Shown one piece after another: positions 48,653 through 57,398 of a stretch of DNA of 64,000 nucleotides. The position numbers were made by a program, and so were the translations under genes. This DNA comes from CAVTWH01 sp963794685. GTDB lineage: Bacteria; Actinomycetota; Actinomycetes; Mycobacteriales; Micromonosporaceae. Where the stretch lies: contig CAWCFK010000013.1 of assembly GCA_963794685.1 (NCBI GenBank), positions 326,819 through 390,818 on the forward strand, in the 5' to 3' direction. A model generated the notes under the pieces. That model saw nothing but the letters and a program-made list of their open reading frames with translations. It had not been told where the DNA came from and ran no database searches. Position 1 is the first letter of the stretch, and every line of letters begins with the position of its first letter.

Positions 48653-50053
48653 ATGAGACGTCTATTGCTAGCGCTTTCCACGTCCTGCGCGCTGGTGATC
48701 GGTTCCCTCACGGTGCCGGGCGCCGTGCCTGGCGCCGCAGCGGCGAACAGCTATCCGACCAACCCGCTCGGATTCGCCTACAACTCCACCGCCGGTCTGG
48801 ACATGTACACCCATCCCGGCGGCATGGTGGTGACCGGCCGGTGCAACCGCTATTCGCCCGACTTCGCCACCGCCCGGGCCGGCGGCGCCGAGGTGCTCGC
48901 CTACCTCGACGTGATGGAAGCGCCGGACCACACGATCTGCGCGGCCGACGACGACTTCTACGGCGGTCCGCCGGGCAGTACGCCGCTGTGGCCGTACCCG
49001 ACCTCGGGGCAGCGGGTCAACTACCACAACATGCACATGACCGATATGCGCGTCGGCTCCACGTGGGTGGACCGGGCCGTGGCCTACATCCAGAACCTGA
49101 TGGTCGAGAACAAGGTGGACGGCGTCTTCCTCGACGTGATCGGGGCGCGCCTCTGGTCGACCCTCGCGAACTGGGACTCCTGGCCCACGTCCGAGCAGCA
49201 GGCCTGGACCGCCGGCAACATCGATCTGGTCCGCAGGATCGACGTCATCCGCCGGGCGATCAACCCGCGCTTCATCGTGGTGACGAACAACGTGTGGGAC
49301 GTGAGCGGTACCGCCGGCACCACCGCCGAGCCGTACGTGGACGGCATCGTCCTGGAGCACCATCCGTCCAGCAGCACCGTCCACCAGGCCATGGCCGCCA
49401 AGCAGTACAGCAACCTCGGTCACCGGCGGGTGCTCGCCATCGCGAACAGCACCGACGATGCGCGGGCGTGGGCGGGCATGCAGGGCATCACCCACGTCTC
49501 CGATCAGACCGACTACAGCGCGGTGTCCACCCCGCCGGTCAGCTTCCACCGGCTGACCGACCGGCCCAAGACCGTCGGCCGTACCACCGTGGGCGCCAGC
49601 CCGTCCAAGGGCATGGCAGCCGACCAGAAGCGTGGCTCACGGTTCACCCTCACCGACAAGGCCACGCTGCTGGGCTTCACCGCCTACCTCGACGGCGGGG
49701 GCGGGGTCAGCGGCACCCAGCAGGTACGCATGGTGCTCTACCGCGACAGCGGTGGCGTTCCCGCCGCGCGCGTGGCGGAGAGCAACACCGTGGCCAGCAT
49801 CGCGGCCGGGGCGGCAGGCAAATGGGTGAACTTCACCGCGCCAGCCGCCACCCTGACCCCGGGCGACTACTGGATCGTCATCCATACCGGCGCCACCGGC
49901 GGCGTAGCCCGTAACTGGGGCGGTGACGGCCCCGCGAACTGGTACGGCAACAACACCGACGTCTTCGCCGACGGTCCCGGCAGCACCTTCGGGACGGGCA
50001 CCACCGGTACCGGCACCCTCTCGGTGACGGCGACCTACACCGTCGGCTACTGA
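48653..50053 (+). CDS. Secreted GH114-like glycoside hydrolase with C-terminal beta-sandwich
   Basis: A 466-residue exported protein. The signal peptide starts MRRLLLALSTSCALVIGSL and is cut near AAA-NS. The catalytic-like part has barrel-strand motifs VLAYLDVMEAPD, KVDGVFLDVIGARLW, FIVVTNNVWDV and VDGIVLEHHP, in the style of GH114/TM1410-like putative glycosidases. From about residue 315 a beta-rich domain (RFTLTDKATLLGFTAYLDG, then YWIVIHTG) resembles carbohydrate-binding jelly-rolls. ATG follows AGAGGAG by 5 bp. The substrate cannot be assigned. Confidence 0.8.
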   Translation: MRRLLLALSTSCALVIGSLTVPGAVPGAAAANSYPTNPLGFAYNSTAGLDMYTHPGGMVVTGRCNRYSPDFATARAGGAEVLAYLDVMEAPDHTICAADDDFYGGPPGSTPLWPYPTSGQRVNYHNMHMTDMRVGSTWVDRAVAYIQNLMVENKVDGVFLDVIGARLWSTLANWDSWPTSEQQAWTAGNIDLVRRIDVIRRAINPRFIVVTNNVWDVSGTAGTTAEPYVDGIVLEHHPSSSTVHQAMAAKQYSNLGHRRVLAIANSTDDARAWAGMQGITHVSDQTDYSAVSTPPVSFHRLTDRPKTVGRTTVGASPSKGMAADQKRGSRFTLTDKATLLGFTAYLDGGGGVSGTQQVRMVLYRDSGGVPAARVAESNTVASIAAGAAGKWVNFTAPAATLTPGDYWIVIHTGATGGVARNWGGDGPANWYGNNTDVFADGPGSTFGTGTTGTGTLSVTATYTVGY

Positions 50054-50207
50054 CCGGACCGGCGGGGCTTGCGGCGGTAAACGGGGAACCGTCGCAGCCC
50101 CGCCGCGCGCGGATCGTGCTGGTGGGCGCCCCCGCAGGCAATGTTCCTAGGCCGACCGCCGTGAGCACACGCTCGACAGTCGGTATGGGCCGCGCTGTCG
50201 AGCTTCG

Positions 50208-51137
50208 TTAGAGCGTCAGCACAATTCTCCCCCGGACGCCGCCCGCTTCGACTCGACGATGCGCGTCTGCGGCCTTCTCCGCGGGGAGCACGTCGGCTAC
50301 CCGTGGCGTGAGTGCGCCGTCTTCGGCAGCCTGCCGAAGCGCGTCGAGTTTGGCCTGTGAGTGGTAGTCGTCAGGGACCCAGGCGGCCGCGTACCGGATG
50401 TCGCGGGTGGGCGCTCCTTTCCAGCGGCGAAGGGAGACGAACACGCCGCCGTCGCACAGTGCCGGCACGACCTTCTCGTGCAACAAGGCGGTGTCGGCCA
50501 CGGCGTCCACGCCGCCGGGAAGGACCGCGCGAATCCGGGCCGCGAGGTCGTCGCCTCGATCGATGATGTGATCGGGTCTCAGGGACCGGACCAGGGCGAC
50601 ATCCTTGGCTGCCGCATCCGCGATCACGATCAGGCCCTGCCTCTTGGCGAGTTGGATCACGTAGTTGCCGACCATCCCGGCAGCTCCGGTCACCGCGATG
50701 CTCTGGCCTGGGCGCAACGACATGAGTTCGAGGATCTGGGTGGCAGTGAGACCGTTCATCGGCAGGGTGGACGCCTGCTCGAACGACGCGCGCTCGGGGA
50801 TGCGCGCGATGGAGTCGTCCGGGGCGATGAGGTACTCGGCGTACGCTCCTCCGTGCTCGGACGTGGGTATGGCCATGGCCATGACCGCGTCACCGACCTG
50901 CCACCTGCTGCCCGTACCGAGCACGTCGATCACGCCTGCGGCTTCCGCGCCGGGAATGTGTGGCGGGTGCCCGCTCCCGACCCCCAGCAGGCCAGTTCGC
51001 CATGCGATGTCCGTCGGATTGACGGCGGCCGCCCGGATACGGATCCGCACCTCTCCGGTACCGGGACGAGGATCTGGAAGGTCGTGAACGCCGAGGGCCT
51101 CCGGCCCTCCGAACTCCATGAATCCGACTGCTCTCAT
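50208..51137 (-). CDS. MDR oxidoreductase (NADPH:quinone reductase-like)
   Basis: A 309-residue medium-chain reductase: RAVGFMEFGGPEALGV start, HIPGAEAAGVIDVLG, cofactor site TGAAGMVGNYVIQLAKR and C-terminal GGVRGRIVLTL. No zinc ligands. ATG 51137 is chosen on family fit with GGGAG 11 bp upstream; the frame is open to 51266. Divergent from a second TetR gene, with a 34-bp perfect palindrome between, so the arrangement repeats the pair at 40101-41810. Confidence 0.9.
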   Translation of the reverse strand: MRAVGFMEFGGPEALGVHDLPDPRPGTGEVRIRIRAAAVNPTDIAWRTGLLGVGSGHPPHIPGAEAAGVIDVLGTGSRWQVGDAVMAMAIPTSEHGGAYAEYLIAPDDSIARIPERASFEQASTLPMNGLTATQILELMSLRPGQSIAVTGAAGMVGNYVIQLAKRQGLIVIADAAAKDVALVRSLRPDHIIDRGDDLAARIRAVLPGGVDAVADTALLHEKVVPALCDGGVFVSLRRWKGAPTRDIRYAAAWVPDDYHSQAKLDALRQAAEDGALTPRVADVLPAEKAADAHRRVEAGGVRGRIVLTL

Positions 51138-51309
51138 AATGCGTTCAAACTCCCGTTGACGCGTCCGGTCGGTAGGGTGCCGAAGCTCGATCCACGACGG
51201 TGATGCCGGGATCCGGATTTCCCATCGCCCAGCGCGAGCTGACCATGTTGCGCGGGCCAACCACACCTGGCCGTGATCGCCAACCTCGTTCTCCGGTCGA
51301 GGGCTGCGC

Positions 51310-51343
51310 GCCCAGCCAACGCCAACGTTGGCGTTGGCTGGGC
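51310..51343. promoter_or_regulatory. 34-bp perfect palindrome, probable TetR operator
   Basis: A flawless inverted repeat centred between 51326 and 51327 with core CCAACGTTGG and arms extending to GCCCAG/CTGGGC. CCAACGCCAACG repeats within each arm, so it may hold two overlapping TetR sites. It lies 173 bp from the reductase start and 55 bp before the tetR start. Confidence 0.8.
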
Positions 51344-51361
51344 AACCGTAGCACCGGCGCT

Positions 51362-51384
51362 CGCCAACAACAACGTTGGTGGCG
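51362..51384. promoter_or_regulatory. Second, imperfect CAACGTTG site before tetR
   Basis: A CAACGTTG core at 51371-51378 inside a partly symmetric CGCCAAC/GGTGGCG frame, 14 bp before the tetR ATG. It shares its core with the 34-bp palindrome and probably serves tetR autoregulation. It would overlap the ribosome-binding region. Confidence 0.55.
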
Positions 51385-51397
51385 GTAGGCTGGCCTC

Positions 51398-52009
51398 ATG
51401 AGGCGGACCGTCGAAGAGACGCGGCAACGACTTCGGGCGGCCGCGTCCGCCGAGTTCGCCGAGCACGGCGTCGACGGCACGACCATGACGAGGATCGCCG
51501 GCCGGGCCGGGATCAACAAAGAACGGCTCTATGCCTACTTCGGTGACAAGGACGCGCTCTTCGACGAGGTGCTCACCGAAGCGCTCGAGGAGCTCTCGCG
51601 GGCGGTCGCTCCGGAAGGACTCCGGTTCGACGATCTGGGCGAGTTCGCCGGGCGTACCTTCGACTACTACCGGCAGCACCCGGAACTGGCCCGCCTGCTC
51701 CAGTGGGAAGGCCTACGCGGGGCCGCGCCAGTGAACGCGACGACGCGCATCACCCACTACGAACGCAAGGTCGCCGCGACGGCACAAGCTCAGCGGGACG
51801 GTGTCATCGACGACCGGATCGACGCCGGTCACCTCATGTTCATGGTCATCGGACTCGCAGCCTGGTGGTTCGCCGTCCCACAGCTCGCCAGCATGCTGAC
51901 CGGCGACGATGCCGACACGTCCGGCGAACACGCACGCCGGCGCGCGTTCGTGGTGGAGGCCGCTCATCGGCTGGCCGGTGTCAAGCCGGGGCTCGCACCG
52001 CCGTCCTGA
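51398..52009 (+). CDS. TetR-family repressor
   Basis: 203 residues. DNA-binding domain: RLRAAASAEFAEHGVDGTTMTRI, then AGRAGINKERLYAYFGDKDALF. The C-terminal domain resembles the TetR_C group with an aromatic-rich pocket (LMFMVIGLAAWWFAVPQL). ATG start, strong coding bias. Very likely represses itself and the divergent reductase through the CAACGTTG sites upstream. Confidence 0.92.
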   Translation: MRRTVEETRQRLRAAASAEFAEHGVDGTTMTRIAGRAGINKERLYAYFGDKDALFDEVLTEALEELSRAVAPEGLRFDDLGEFAGRTFDYYRQHPELARLLQWEGLRGAAPVNATTRITHYERKVAATAQAQRDGVIDDRIDAGHLMFMVIGLAAWWFAVPQLASMLTGDDADTSGEHARRRAFVVEAAHRLAGVKPGLAPPS

Positions 52010-52131
52010 AGTCCGTCCCGCACTGCCAGCGACGGCCGCCAGGGCGCAGCTGGGAACGGATCGGCATTGTCACCCGAATCCTCGCAGTGAGCTGCGGCTT
52101 TGCGCAGGCGGGCGTGGTCGGGCCGGCCCCG

Positions 52132-52731
52132 TTACGCGGCCGTCCAGGGCAGTGCGCCCGGCGGCAGGCTGGTCAGGGCGGCGCCGATGCCGACCGCGAT
52201 CGCGCCGGCGGCGAGCCACTGGACCACCTCGCCCGGTGCGATGGCGCCGGTGGGTACGCAGCGCAGCGAGGGCAGCGCCTCCAGCATCCCGGCGAGGCTG
52301 GCCGGGCTCCACAGCGAGGCCGGGAAGATCTTCACGGCGTCCGCCCCCCACTGGGTGGCCTGCCACATCTCGGTCGGCGTGACACACCCCGGCATGGTCG
52401 CGATCCCCCGCTCCCGCGCCGCGTCGATCACCGGCCGGCTCAGCGTCGGCGAGATGACGAACGCCGCCCCCAGCTCCGCTGCCCGCTCGACCTCGGCCGG
52501 CGTGTGTACGGTGCCGACGCCCGTGGTGACGTCGTCGTAGCCGGCGCACACCGTGGCAAGCTGCCCGATCGCCTCCCACGCGCCCGGCGTCGTCAGGGAA
52601 ATCTCGATGATGCGCAGGCCGGCGTCGAGCAGGGTACGCACCTGCGCGAGCGCGCTGTGCGCATCACGCTGGCGGACGACCGCGACGACCCGGTAGCGCT
52701 GCAACGCTTCGAGAACTGGGCTATCTGTCAA
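52132..52731 (-). CDS. KDPG/KHG-type aldolase (Eda-like)
   Basis: A 199-residue class I aldolase: VVAVVRQRDAHSALAQVRTLLDAGLRIIEISLTTPGA at the N-terminus, GVGTVHTPAEVERAAELGAAFVISP in the middle, and Schiff-base Lys134 in AVKIFPASLW. It splits 2-keto-3-deoxy-6-phosphogluconate-type acids to pyruvate and an aldehyde. The start is a TTG at 52731 with AGGAG 6 bp upstream; the frame is open to 53199 but that upstream part is out of frame with any gene. It overlaps the PfkB kinase gene by 11 bp and is the last gene of the catabolic operon. Confidence 0.92.
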   Translation of the reverse strand: MTDSPVLEALQRYRVVAVVRQRDAHSALAQVRTLLDAGLRIIEISLTTPGAWEAIGQLATVCAGYDDVTTGVGTVHTPAEVERAAELGAAFVISPTLSRPVIDAARERGIATMPGCVTPTEMWQATQWGADAVKIFPASLWSPASLAGMLEALPSLRCVPTGAIAPGEVVQWLAAGAIAVGIGAALTSLPPGALPWTAA

Positions 52732-53671
52732 CGTCGGCTCCTGGTAGTAGTACCTGGTCACGTTCCCGGGCAGTAGGTAGGCCCGCGATGTCGCCGGGCT
52801 CGCTGACCACCAGCGAAGCGACGGCCGCCGCCTCGCGCAGGGCATCGACCGGTGCCAGCCCGCGCAGCCAGCCGGACAGCCAGCCGGCGGTGAACGCGTC
52901 GCCGGCTCCGACCGGGTCGGCGACGGCGACGGCGCGTGCGCCGACCCGTACGGTGCCGGCCGCCGTGGTGGCCGTCGCGCCGTTCGCGCCGTGGGTGACC
53001 ACGACCGTGGTGGTACGGCCGCGCAGCAGGCGCGCGGGTTCGTGCGGCAGCTCCAGCAGTGCCAGCTCCTCGCCGCTGATGAGCAGGGTGTCCATCCGGC
53101 CGGCGAAGCGTGCGTACGACCGTTGCCACTGCGCCACTTCGGCCAGGCGCAGCCGTACGTTCGGGTCGAACGCGACGTGGACGCCCGCGCCGGTGGCAAC
53201 GGCGATCAGGCGGTCGACGAAGTCGCCGGCCGAGGGTGAGAGCAGCGCCGTGATACCGGAGACGAACAGCAGCCGGGCCGAGGCGACCAGTTGCTCGTCG
53301 ACGTCGCCGGACGACAGCGCGCAGGCAGCGCTGCCGGCGCGGTAGTACGCGACGGAGACGGGTCGGCCGGCGGCCGGGCTGTCCCGCAGCAGTACGCCGG
53401 TCGGCCGGTCCGGGTCCTCGTGCAGCGCACGGACATCGACACCGTCGGCGCGCAGGGTGTCGCGGACCCAGCCGCCGGCGGCATCGCCACCGATCCGCCC
53501 GCAGAACGCCACGGTGTGGCCGAGCCGGGCCAGTCCGATGGCCACGTTGCTCTCCGACCCGGCCACGCTGCGGACGAACCGGTCGGCCCGCCGCAAGGGT
53601 GTTGCCGCCTCGGCCAGCAGCAGGCCCATGGCCTCCCCGGCGGTCACCGCGTCGATTCCCATCACCGGCAC
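52721..53671 (-). CDS. PfkB-family sugar kinase (2-keto-3-deoxygluconate kinase type)
   Basis: A 316-residue ribokinase-fold kinase. It has the N-terminal AGSESNVAIGLARLGH, FDPNVRLRLAE, and the C-terminal signature DPVGAGDAFTAGWLSGWL with the catalytic Asp. The layout and the Eda-like aldolase next door suit 2-keto-3-deoxygluconate kinase, which phosphorylates the acid that the aldolase then splits. GTG 53671 lies 3 bp after the enolase-family gene; ATG 53662 is equally possible. Confidence 0.92.
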   Translation of the reverse strand: MPVMGIDAVTAGEAMGLLLAEAATPLRRADRFVRSVAGSESNVAIGLARLGHTVAFCGRIGGDAAGGWVRDTLRADGVDVRALHEDPDRPTGVLLRDSPAAGRPVSVAYYRAGSAACALSSGDVDEQLVASARLLFVSGITALLSPSAGDFVDRLIAVATGAGVHVAFDPNVRLRLAEVAQWQRSYARFAGRMDTLLISGEELALLELPHEPARLLRGRTTTVVVTHGANGATATTAAGTVRVGARAVAVADPVGAGDAFTAGWLSGWLRGLAPVDALREAAAVASLVVSEPGDIAGLPTARERDQVLLPGADVDR

Positions 53672-53674
53672 CGG

Positions 53675-54859
53675 CTACCAGTCGACTTCGTTGAGCTGCC
53701 GCGAGCGCACGAAGTCCTCGTCGACCTCGACGCCGATGCCGGTACCGTCCGGCACCGCTACCGTGCCGTCGGCCGACAGGCTCAGGTGGTTGCCGACGAC
53801 TCCCCGGCTCAGCCGGCTCTGCGCCACGTTGAACTCGACCCACCTGGCGTTCGGCAGCGTAGCCAGGTAGTGCAGGCTGTAGGCGTGCAGCAGGTCGGTG
53901 AGCCAGGAGTGGGTGACGATCTCCCGGTCGCTCGCCCCCGGCTCGACCGCCAGCTGGGCGGCCACGGTCAGGCCGCCGCAGCGGGACAGGTCGGGCTGCA
54001 GGACGTCGACCTCGGCCTCGCGGATGAGTCGCCGGAAGTCCCAGATGGTCGACTGCTGCTCGCCGGCCGCGAACCGCAGCTGCGGGAAGTCCGACTTCAG
54101 CTCGCGGTAGGTGCCCAGCTCCTCGGGGTGGACGAAGTCCTCGACCCAGTACGGGCCGATCTCGCTGAGCGTGTGCAGCATCGCCTCGGTCTGCCCCCGG
54201 TCGCGGGTGCGTACCCGTGCCCCGTCCGATACGTACCAGCCGGGGTCGACCATCAAGGCGCAGTCGTCGGGCAGCGCCTGCCGGATCGCCGCCAGGTTGT
54301 CCCGGTCCCGTCCCGGGTCGACGCCGAAGCCGCCCCAGCCGAACTTGACCCCGTGGAAGCCCAGGCTCACGTACCTGGCGGCCGCCTGCGCGTTCTGCTC
54401 CGGCGTGGCCCGGAACAGGGTGGACGCGTAGGCCGGCAGCCGGTCGCGGCGCCGCCCGCCGAGCGAGGCGGCGAGATCCAGCCCGGCAGCCTGGGCGCGG
54501 ATCGACCAGAGACAGTTGTCGACGGCCGACATGGCGTGCATAACCACGCCGCGCCGGCCGTAGTACGCGGTGGCCAGGTACAGCTCGTCCCACAGCGCTT
54601 CGGGCTCCAACGGGTCCCTGCCGATCAGCTCCTCGGCCAGCGTACGGAAGCCGAGCGCGCCCATGCCCGCCCCGCTCAGCACCTGTACGGCAACCGAGCC
54701 GAGGGTCTCCACGTCGGACCAGCCGACGATGCCCTCGTCGGTAGCCACCCGGACGAGCAGCAGCCGGTCACCCTGGTCGGTTGCCTCGGCCGCGCCGTCG
54801 TGCGACCCGTAGGCCTCGTCGCCGCCGAGCAGGATCGGGGTGACACTGGTGATCTTCAT
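53675..54859 (-). CDS. Enolase-superfamily dehydratase/racemase (mandelate racemase subgroup)
   Basis: A 394-residue member of the mandelate racemase/muconate lactonizing family. Metal ligands D205 (MVDPGWY), E240 (WVEDFVHPEEL) and E267 (AAGEQQS) are visible, as is the His-Asp pair H317 (VTHSWL) and D290 (LQPDLSRCGG). The usual K-x-K base reads K172-F-G174, so only the first Lys is kept. In this operon it most likely dehydrates a sugar acid to the 2-keto-3-deoxy acid used by the kinase and aldolase. ATG 54859 overlaps the deacetylase stop (ATGA). Confidence 0.9.
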   Translation of the reverse strand: MKITSVTPILLGGDEAYGSHDGAAEATDQGDRLLLVRVATDEGIVGWSDVETLGSVAVQVLSGAGMGALGFRTLAEELIGRDPLEPEALWDELYLATAYYGRRGVVMHAMSAVDNCLWSIRAQAAGLDLAASLGGRRRDRLPAYASTLFRATPEQNAQAAARYVSLGFHGVKFGWGGFGVDPGRDRDNLAAIRQALPDDCALMVDPGWYVSDGARVRTRDRGQTEAMLHTLSEIGPYWVEDFVHPEELGTYRELKSDFPQLRFAAGEQQSTIWDFRRLIREAEVDVLQPDLSRCGGLTVAAQLAVEPGASDREIVTHSWLTDLLHAYSLHYLATLPNARWVEFNVAQSRLSRGVVGNHLSLSADGTVAVPDGTGIGVEVDEDFVRSRQLNEVDW

Positions 54860-55596
54860 CGGTCGGTCCGCTCCGGTTCGTCGAGTGCGCCGGGCAGGTC
54901 CGAGGGCCACGGTATGCGGCGCTCGGCCAGGCAGGGCCGGAACGCTTCGGCGTGCGGCACCATGAAGCGGGCGCCCTGACGGTGGGTCTCGGTGGCCATC
55001 TCGTCGGCGTAGTCGTACCCGCGCAGTTCGCGCATGACCGCCATCTGGCTCACGTGCCGGCGGATCAGCGCGCTCTTCTCCGCCACGTGCTGCTCGGACA
55101 GCTCGACGAAGTGGGTGGGCTCGAAGCCGTACCCGTCACCGGGGTGGGTGTAGAAGACGCGCGTGGTGGCCGGCAGCGCCGGTACGGACGGCTCGAACGA
55201 GGCCAGGTTGACGAACAGGGCGGCGTCGGTGACCACCTTCGCGGTGACCACGTGGTCGTCGTTGTAGTCGCTGGTCCAGTGGGTCAGTACCAGTTCGGAG
55301 CGCAGGCGGCGGAGCACGGCGATGAGGTCCCGGCGCAGGTCGGTGTCCTCGGTGAGGAAGCCGTCCTCGCGCCCCAGGCAGACGTACTCCGCATCGAAGC
55401 GCGCCGCGACGGAGCGCATCTCCCGCTCGCGTACCGCCGCGGCGGCTTCGGCGTCCGGCCCGCCGAACGGCAGTCCCTTGTCGCCGTTGGTGACGCACAC
55501 GAAGCTGATCCGGTGCCCCGCCGCGTGCAGCCGCAGCAGCGTACCCAGGCAGCGCATCTCGTCGTCCTGGTGGGCGAACACGCACGTGACGTTCAT
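54856..55596 (-). CDS. PIG-L/LmbE-family deacetylase
   Basis: A 246-residue zinc-dependent N-deacetylase. Zinc and catalytic residues appear as AHQDDE (8-13) and THWTSDYNDDH, the HxxDxxxDH form. The family removes acetyl from GlcNAc-type sugars. Both ends overlap neighbours by 4 bp (ATGA), tying it to the SDR and enolase genes; it probably deacetylates the imported sugar derivative. A role in mycothiol synthesis (MshB) is possible in principle but the context argues against it. Confidence 0.9.
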   Translation of the reverse strand: MNVTCVFAHQDDEMRCLGTLLRLHAAGHRISFVCVTNGDKGLPFGGPDAEAAAAVREREMRSVAARFDAEYVCLGREDGFLTEDTDLRRDLIAVLRRLRSELVLTHWTSDYNDDHVVTAKVVTDAALFVNLASFEPSVPALPATTRVFYTHPGDGYGFEPTHFVELSEQHVAEKSALIRRHVSQMAVMRELRGYDYADEMATETHRQGARFMVPHAEAFRPCLAERRIPWPSDLPGALDEPERTDR

Positions 55597-56390
55597 ACCG
55601 CGCCACCTTTCTCAGCAGAACCGGACGGCTCGGCGGGCGTTGGCAGCCGGGCCAGTGAGGCGGCCAGTCCACCGTCGACCGTCAGGAAGGTACCGGTGAC
55701 ATAGTTGGCCTCGGGCGAGCACACGAAGCCCACGGCGGCCGCGACATCGTCGGCGGTACCGAACCGGCCGAGCGGTAGCAGTGGCGTTATCTGGTCCAAG
55801 TGGCCCGCGCCGTACATGCCGTCCTCGCCGGCGGTACGGATCCAGCCGGGTACCACGGCGTTGACCCGGATGCGCCGCGCCGCCCACTCGTTGGCCAGCG
55901 TCCGCACGATCTGGGCGAGCGCGCCGTGCGCGGCGTTGTACCCGACACAGTCGGGGAACGGGACGCTCGCGTGCAGCGAACCGATCGCGACCAGGGACGC
56001 CCCGGTGGCCAGCGCGTCGCCCGTCACGAAGGAACGGAACAGGCAGAACGCGGCCACCGGCCCGACTGTCAGGCTCTGCAGGACGCTCTGCCGGGACACC
56101 GCGACCGCGGCCGCGTGCTCCTCGTGGGCGACGGCGTGTACCACCGACGCGGTACGCCCGAGGGCCAGTGCGGCGGCCCGTACCGCGTCCGGGAACGCGT
56201 CGTCGGCCGCGTCGGCGGCCAGTGCCTCGGCCCGGCCGCCGCGCGCCCGGATCGACGCGGCGGTCGACCCGGCGCGCGCCGCGTCCCGGTCCACGCAGAG
56301 CACGACATCGTGGGTACCACCGAGGCGGTGGGCGCAGGCGCCCCCGATGTCACCGCCCGCGCCCACGACGACAGCCACCCGGTCAGACAT
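55593..56390 (-). CDS. Short-chain dehydrogenase with altered catalytic motif
   Basis: A 265-residue SDR: cofactor site GAGGDIGGA (10-18), RIRVNAVVPGWIRT, LGRFGTADDVAAAVGFVCS and the closing TGTFLTVDGG are standard. The active site reads SLHAS, then GYNAAHGALAQ, so the Lys of YxxxK is His. That may lower or change activity. ATG about 8 bp inside the end of the DapA-type gene. Probably oxidizes the sugar substrate before dehydration (inference). Confidence 0.88.
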   Translation of the reverse strand: MSDRVAVVVGAGGDIGGACAHRLGGTHDVVLCVDRDAARAGSTAASIRARGGRAEALAADAADDAFPDAVRAAALALGRTASVVHAVAHEEHAAAVAVSRQSVLQSLTVGPVAAFCLFRSFVTGDALATGASLVAIGSLHASVPFPDCVGYNAAHGALAQIVRTLANEWAARRIRVNAVVPGWIRTAGEDGMYGAGHLDQITPLLPLGRFGTADDVAAAVGFVCSPEANYVTGTFLTVDGGLAASLARLPTPAEPSGSAEKGGAV

Positions 56391-57288
56391 CGTCGACCGC
56401 CTGGCGCAGCAGGTCGATCAGGCGGTTCATCTCCTCGGCCATCTGCGGATCGACCGGTGCTCCGGTGGGGCCGCGCATGGCGTCGCTCGGGAACACGCCC
56501 TGTCGCACGAGAAGCTGCTTCTCCACGGCCACGAACAGGTCGAGAGTGGTCTGCTGGGACACCAGCAGGGCCAACGGACCGGCGATCCGGTACGCCCGGG
56601 CGAAGTCGCCGGCGCACAGTGCCTTCCACAGCGCGGCCTGTGCCCACACCGTTTCACCGGCCGGCATGGTACCCACGGCACCCCGCCGGAAGCTGTCGAT
56701 GAGGTACAGGCCGCCGGTGCCCTCGAAGATCCGGGCCCGGCCGCCGGTGGCGTCCAGCAGCGCGGTCACCCGGGGGCCGATCGGCGGCGCCTCCGGCTTG
56801 AACAGCACCCGGTCGCCGTACTCGGCGTGCAGACGCGACTGCAGCGCTATCGACAGTGATGCGCCGACGTATCCGCTGGCGTCCTGCACGACCAGCGGTA
56901 CGTCCGCCGCGTGCACGATCGCGCCGAAGTAGCCGAACAGCTGGTCGTCGGTGGCCGGGAACAGGGCCGGCGGGGTCGCCATCACGGCGGTGGCGCCGCA
57001 CGCTGCGGCGTTCTTGGCGTGCCGCACGGCGACCGAGGTGGACTCGGCACCGACGCTGATCACGCAGTGCCCCCGCCCCTCGGCCAGCTTGCAGGCCAGC
57101 CGGGCCACGTCGTCGCGCTCCTCGGAGGACAGCCGCAGCACCTCGGAGACCATGCCGAAGACGACACCGTCGGCGCCGTTGGCGAACAGCCAGTCGAACT
57201 GCGTCTCCATCACGGACCGGTCGATCGTCCCGTCGGTGGCGAACGGGGTCTGGAAGACGGCCAGCACGCCGCCCAGCGCCGCGTTCAT
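56383..57288 (-). CDS. Dihydrodipicolinate synthase-family aldolase
   Basis: A 301-residue class I aldolase of the DapA/NAL family, with Schiff-base Lys164 in VLFKPEAPP. The usual GTTGE loop is GMVSE and the YNxP tyrosine motif is replaced by ASGYVG, so it is not a lysine-biosynthetic DapA; it should act on a 2-keto acid. ATG 57288 has no ribosome site of its own and overlaps by 4 bp the stop of a 28-codon frame that does (57285-57371), suggesting translational coupling. Confidence 0.9.
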   Translation of the reverse strand: MNAALGGVLAVFQTPFATDGTIDRSVMETQFDWLFANGADGVVFGMVSEVLRLSSEERDDVARLACKLAEGRGHCVISVGAESTSVAVRHAKNAAACGATAVMATPPALFPATDDQLFGYFGAIVHAADVPLVVQDASGYVGASLSIALQSRLHAEYGDRVLFKPEAPPIGPRVTALLDATGGRARIFEGTGGLYLIDSFRRGAVGTMPAGETVWAQAALWKALCAGDFARAYRIAGPLALLVSQQTTLDLFVAVEKQLLVRQGVFPSDAMRGPTGAPVDPQMAEEMNRLIDLLRQAVDDV

Positions 57289-57371
57289 CGGGCGCCACGC
57301 CAGACACGCGGCAGGTACTGGGGCAGCTGGCCCGCGCAGGGACGGCTGCGCGAACTCCGGGCGTACTGCAC
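57285..57371 (-). CDS. 28-codon minigene coupled to the DapA-type gene
   Basis: A GTG follows AAGGAGG by 6 bp and opens a 28-residue frame, M-Q-Y-A-R-S-S-R-S-R and so on, ending at TGA overlapped with the next gene's ATG (ATGA). The peptide is basic (6 Arg) and without recognisable homology. Its likely job is to bring ribosomes to the weak start downstream, as a translational coupler or leader peptide. Not proven to be expressed. Confidence 0.45.
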   Translation of the reverse strand: MQYARSSRSRPCAGQLPQYLPRVWRGAR

Positions 57372-57398
57372 GGGTCCTCCTTCGGGGACGAACTTCGG

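Noticed and set aside
54856..55596. Mycothiol deacetylase MshB
   Set aside because: Same PIG-L family, but it sits in a sugar-acid operon with 4-bp overlaps on both sides and no mycothiol genes nearby.
56383..57288. Biosynthetic dihydrodipicolinate synthase (dapA)
   Set aside because: The GTTGE and YNxP motifs are changed and no lysine genes are present; a catabolic 2-keto-acid aldolase fits better.
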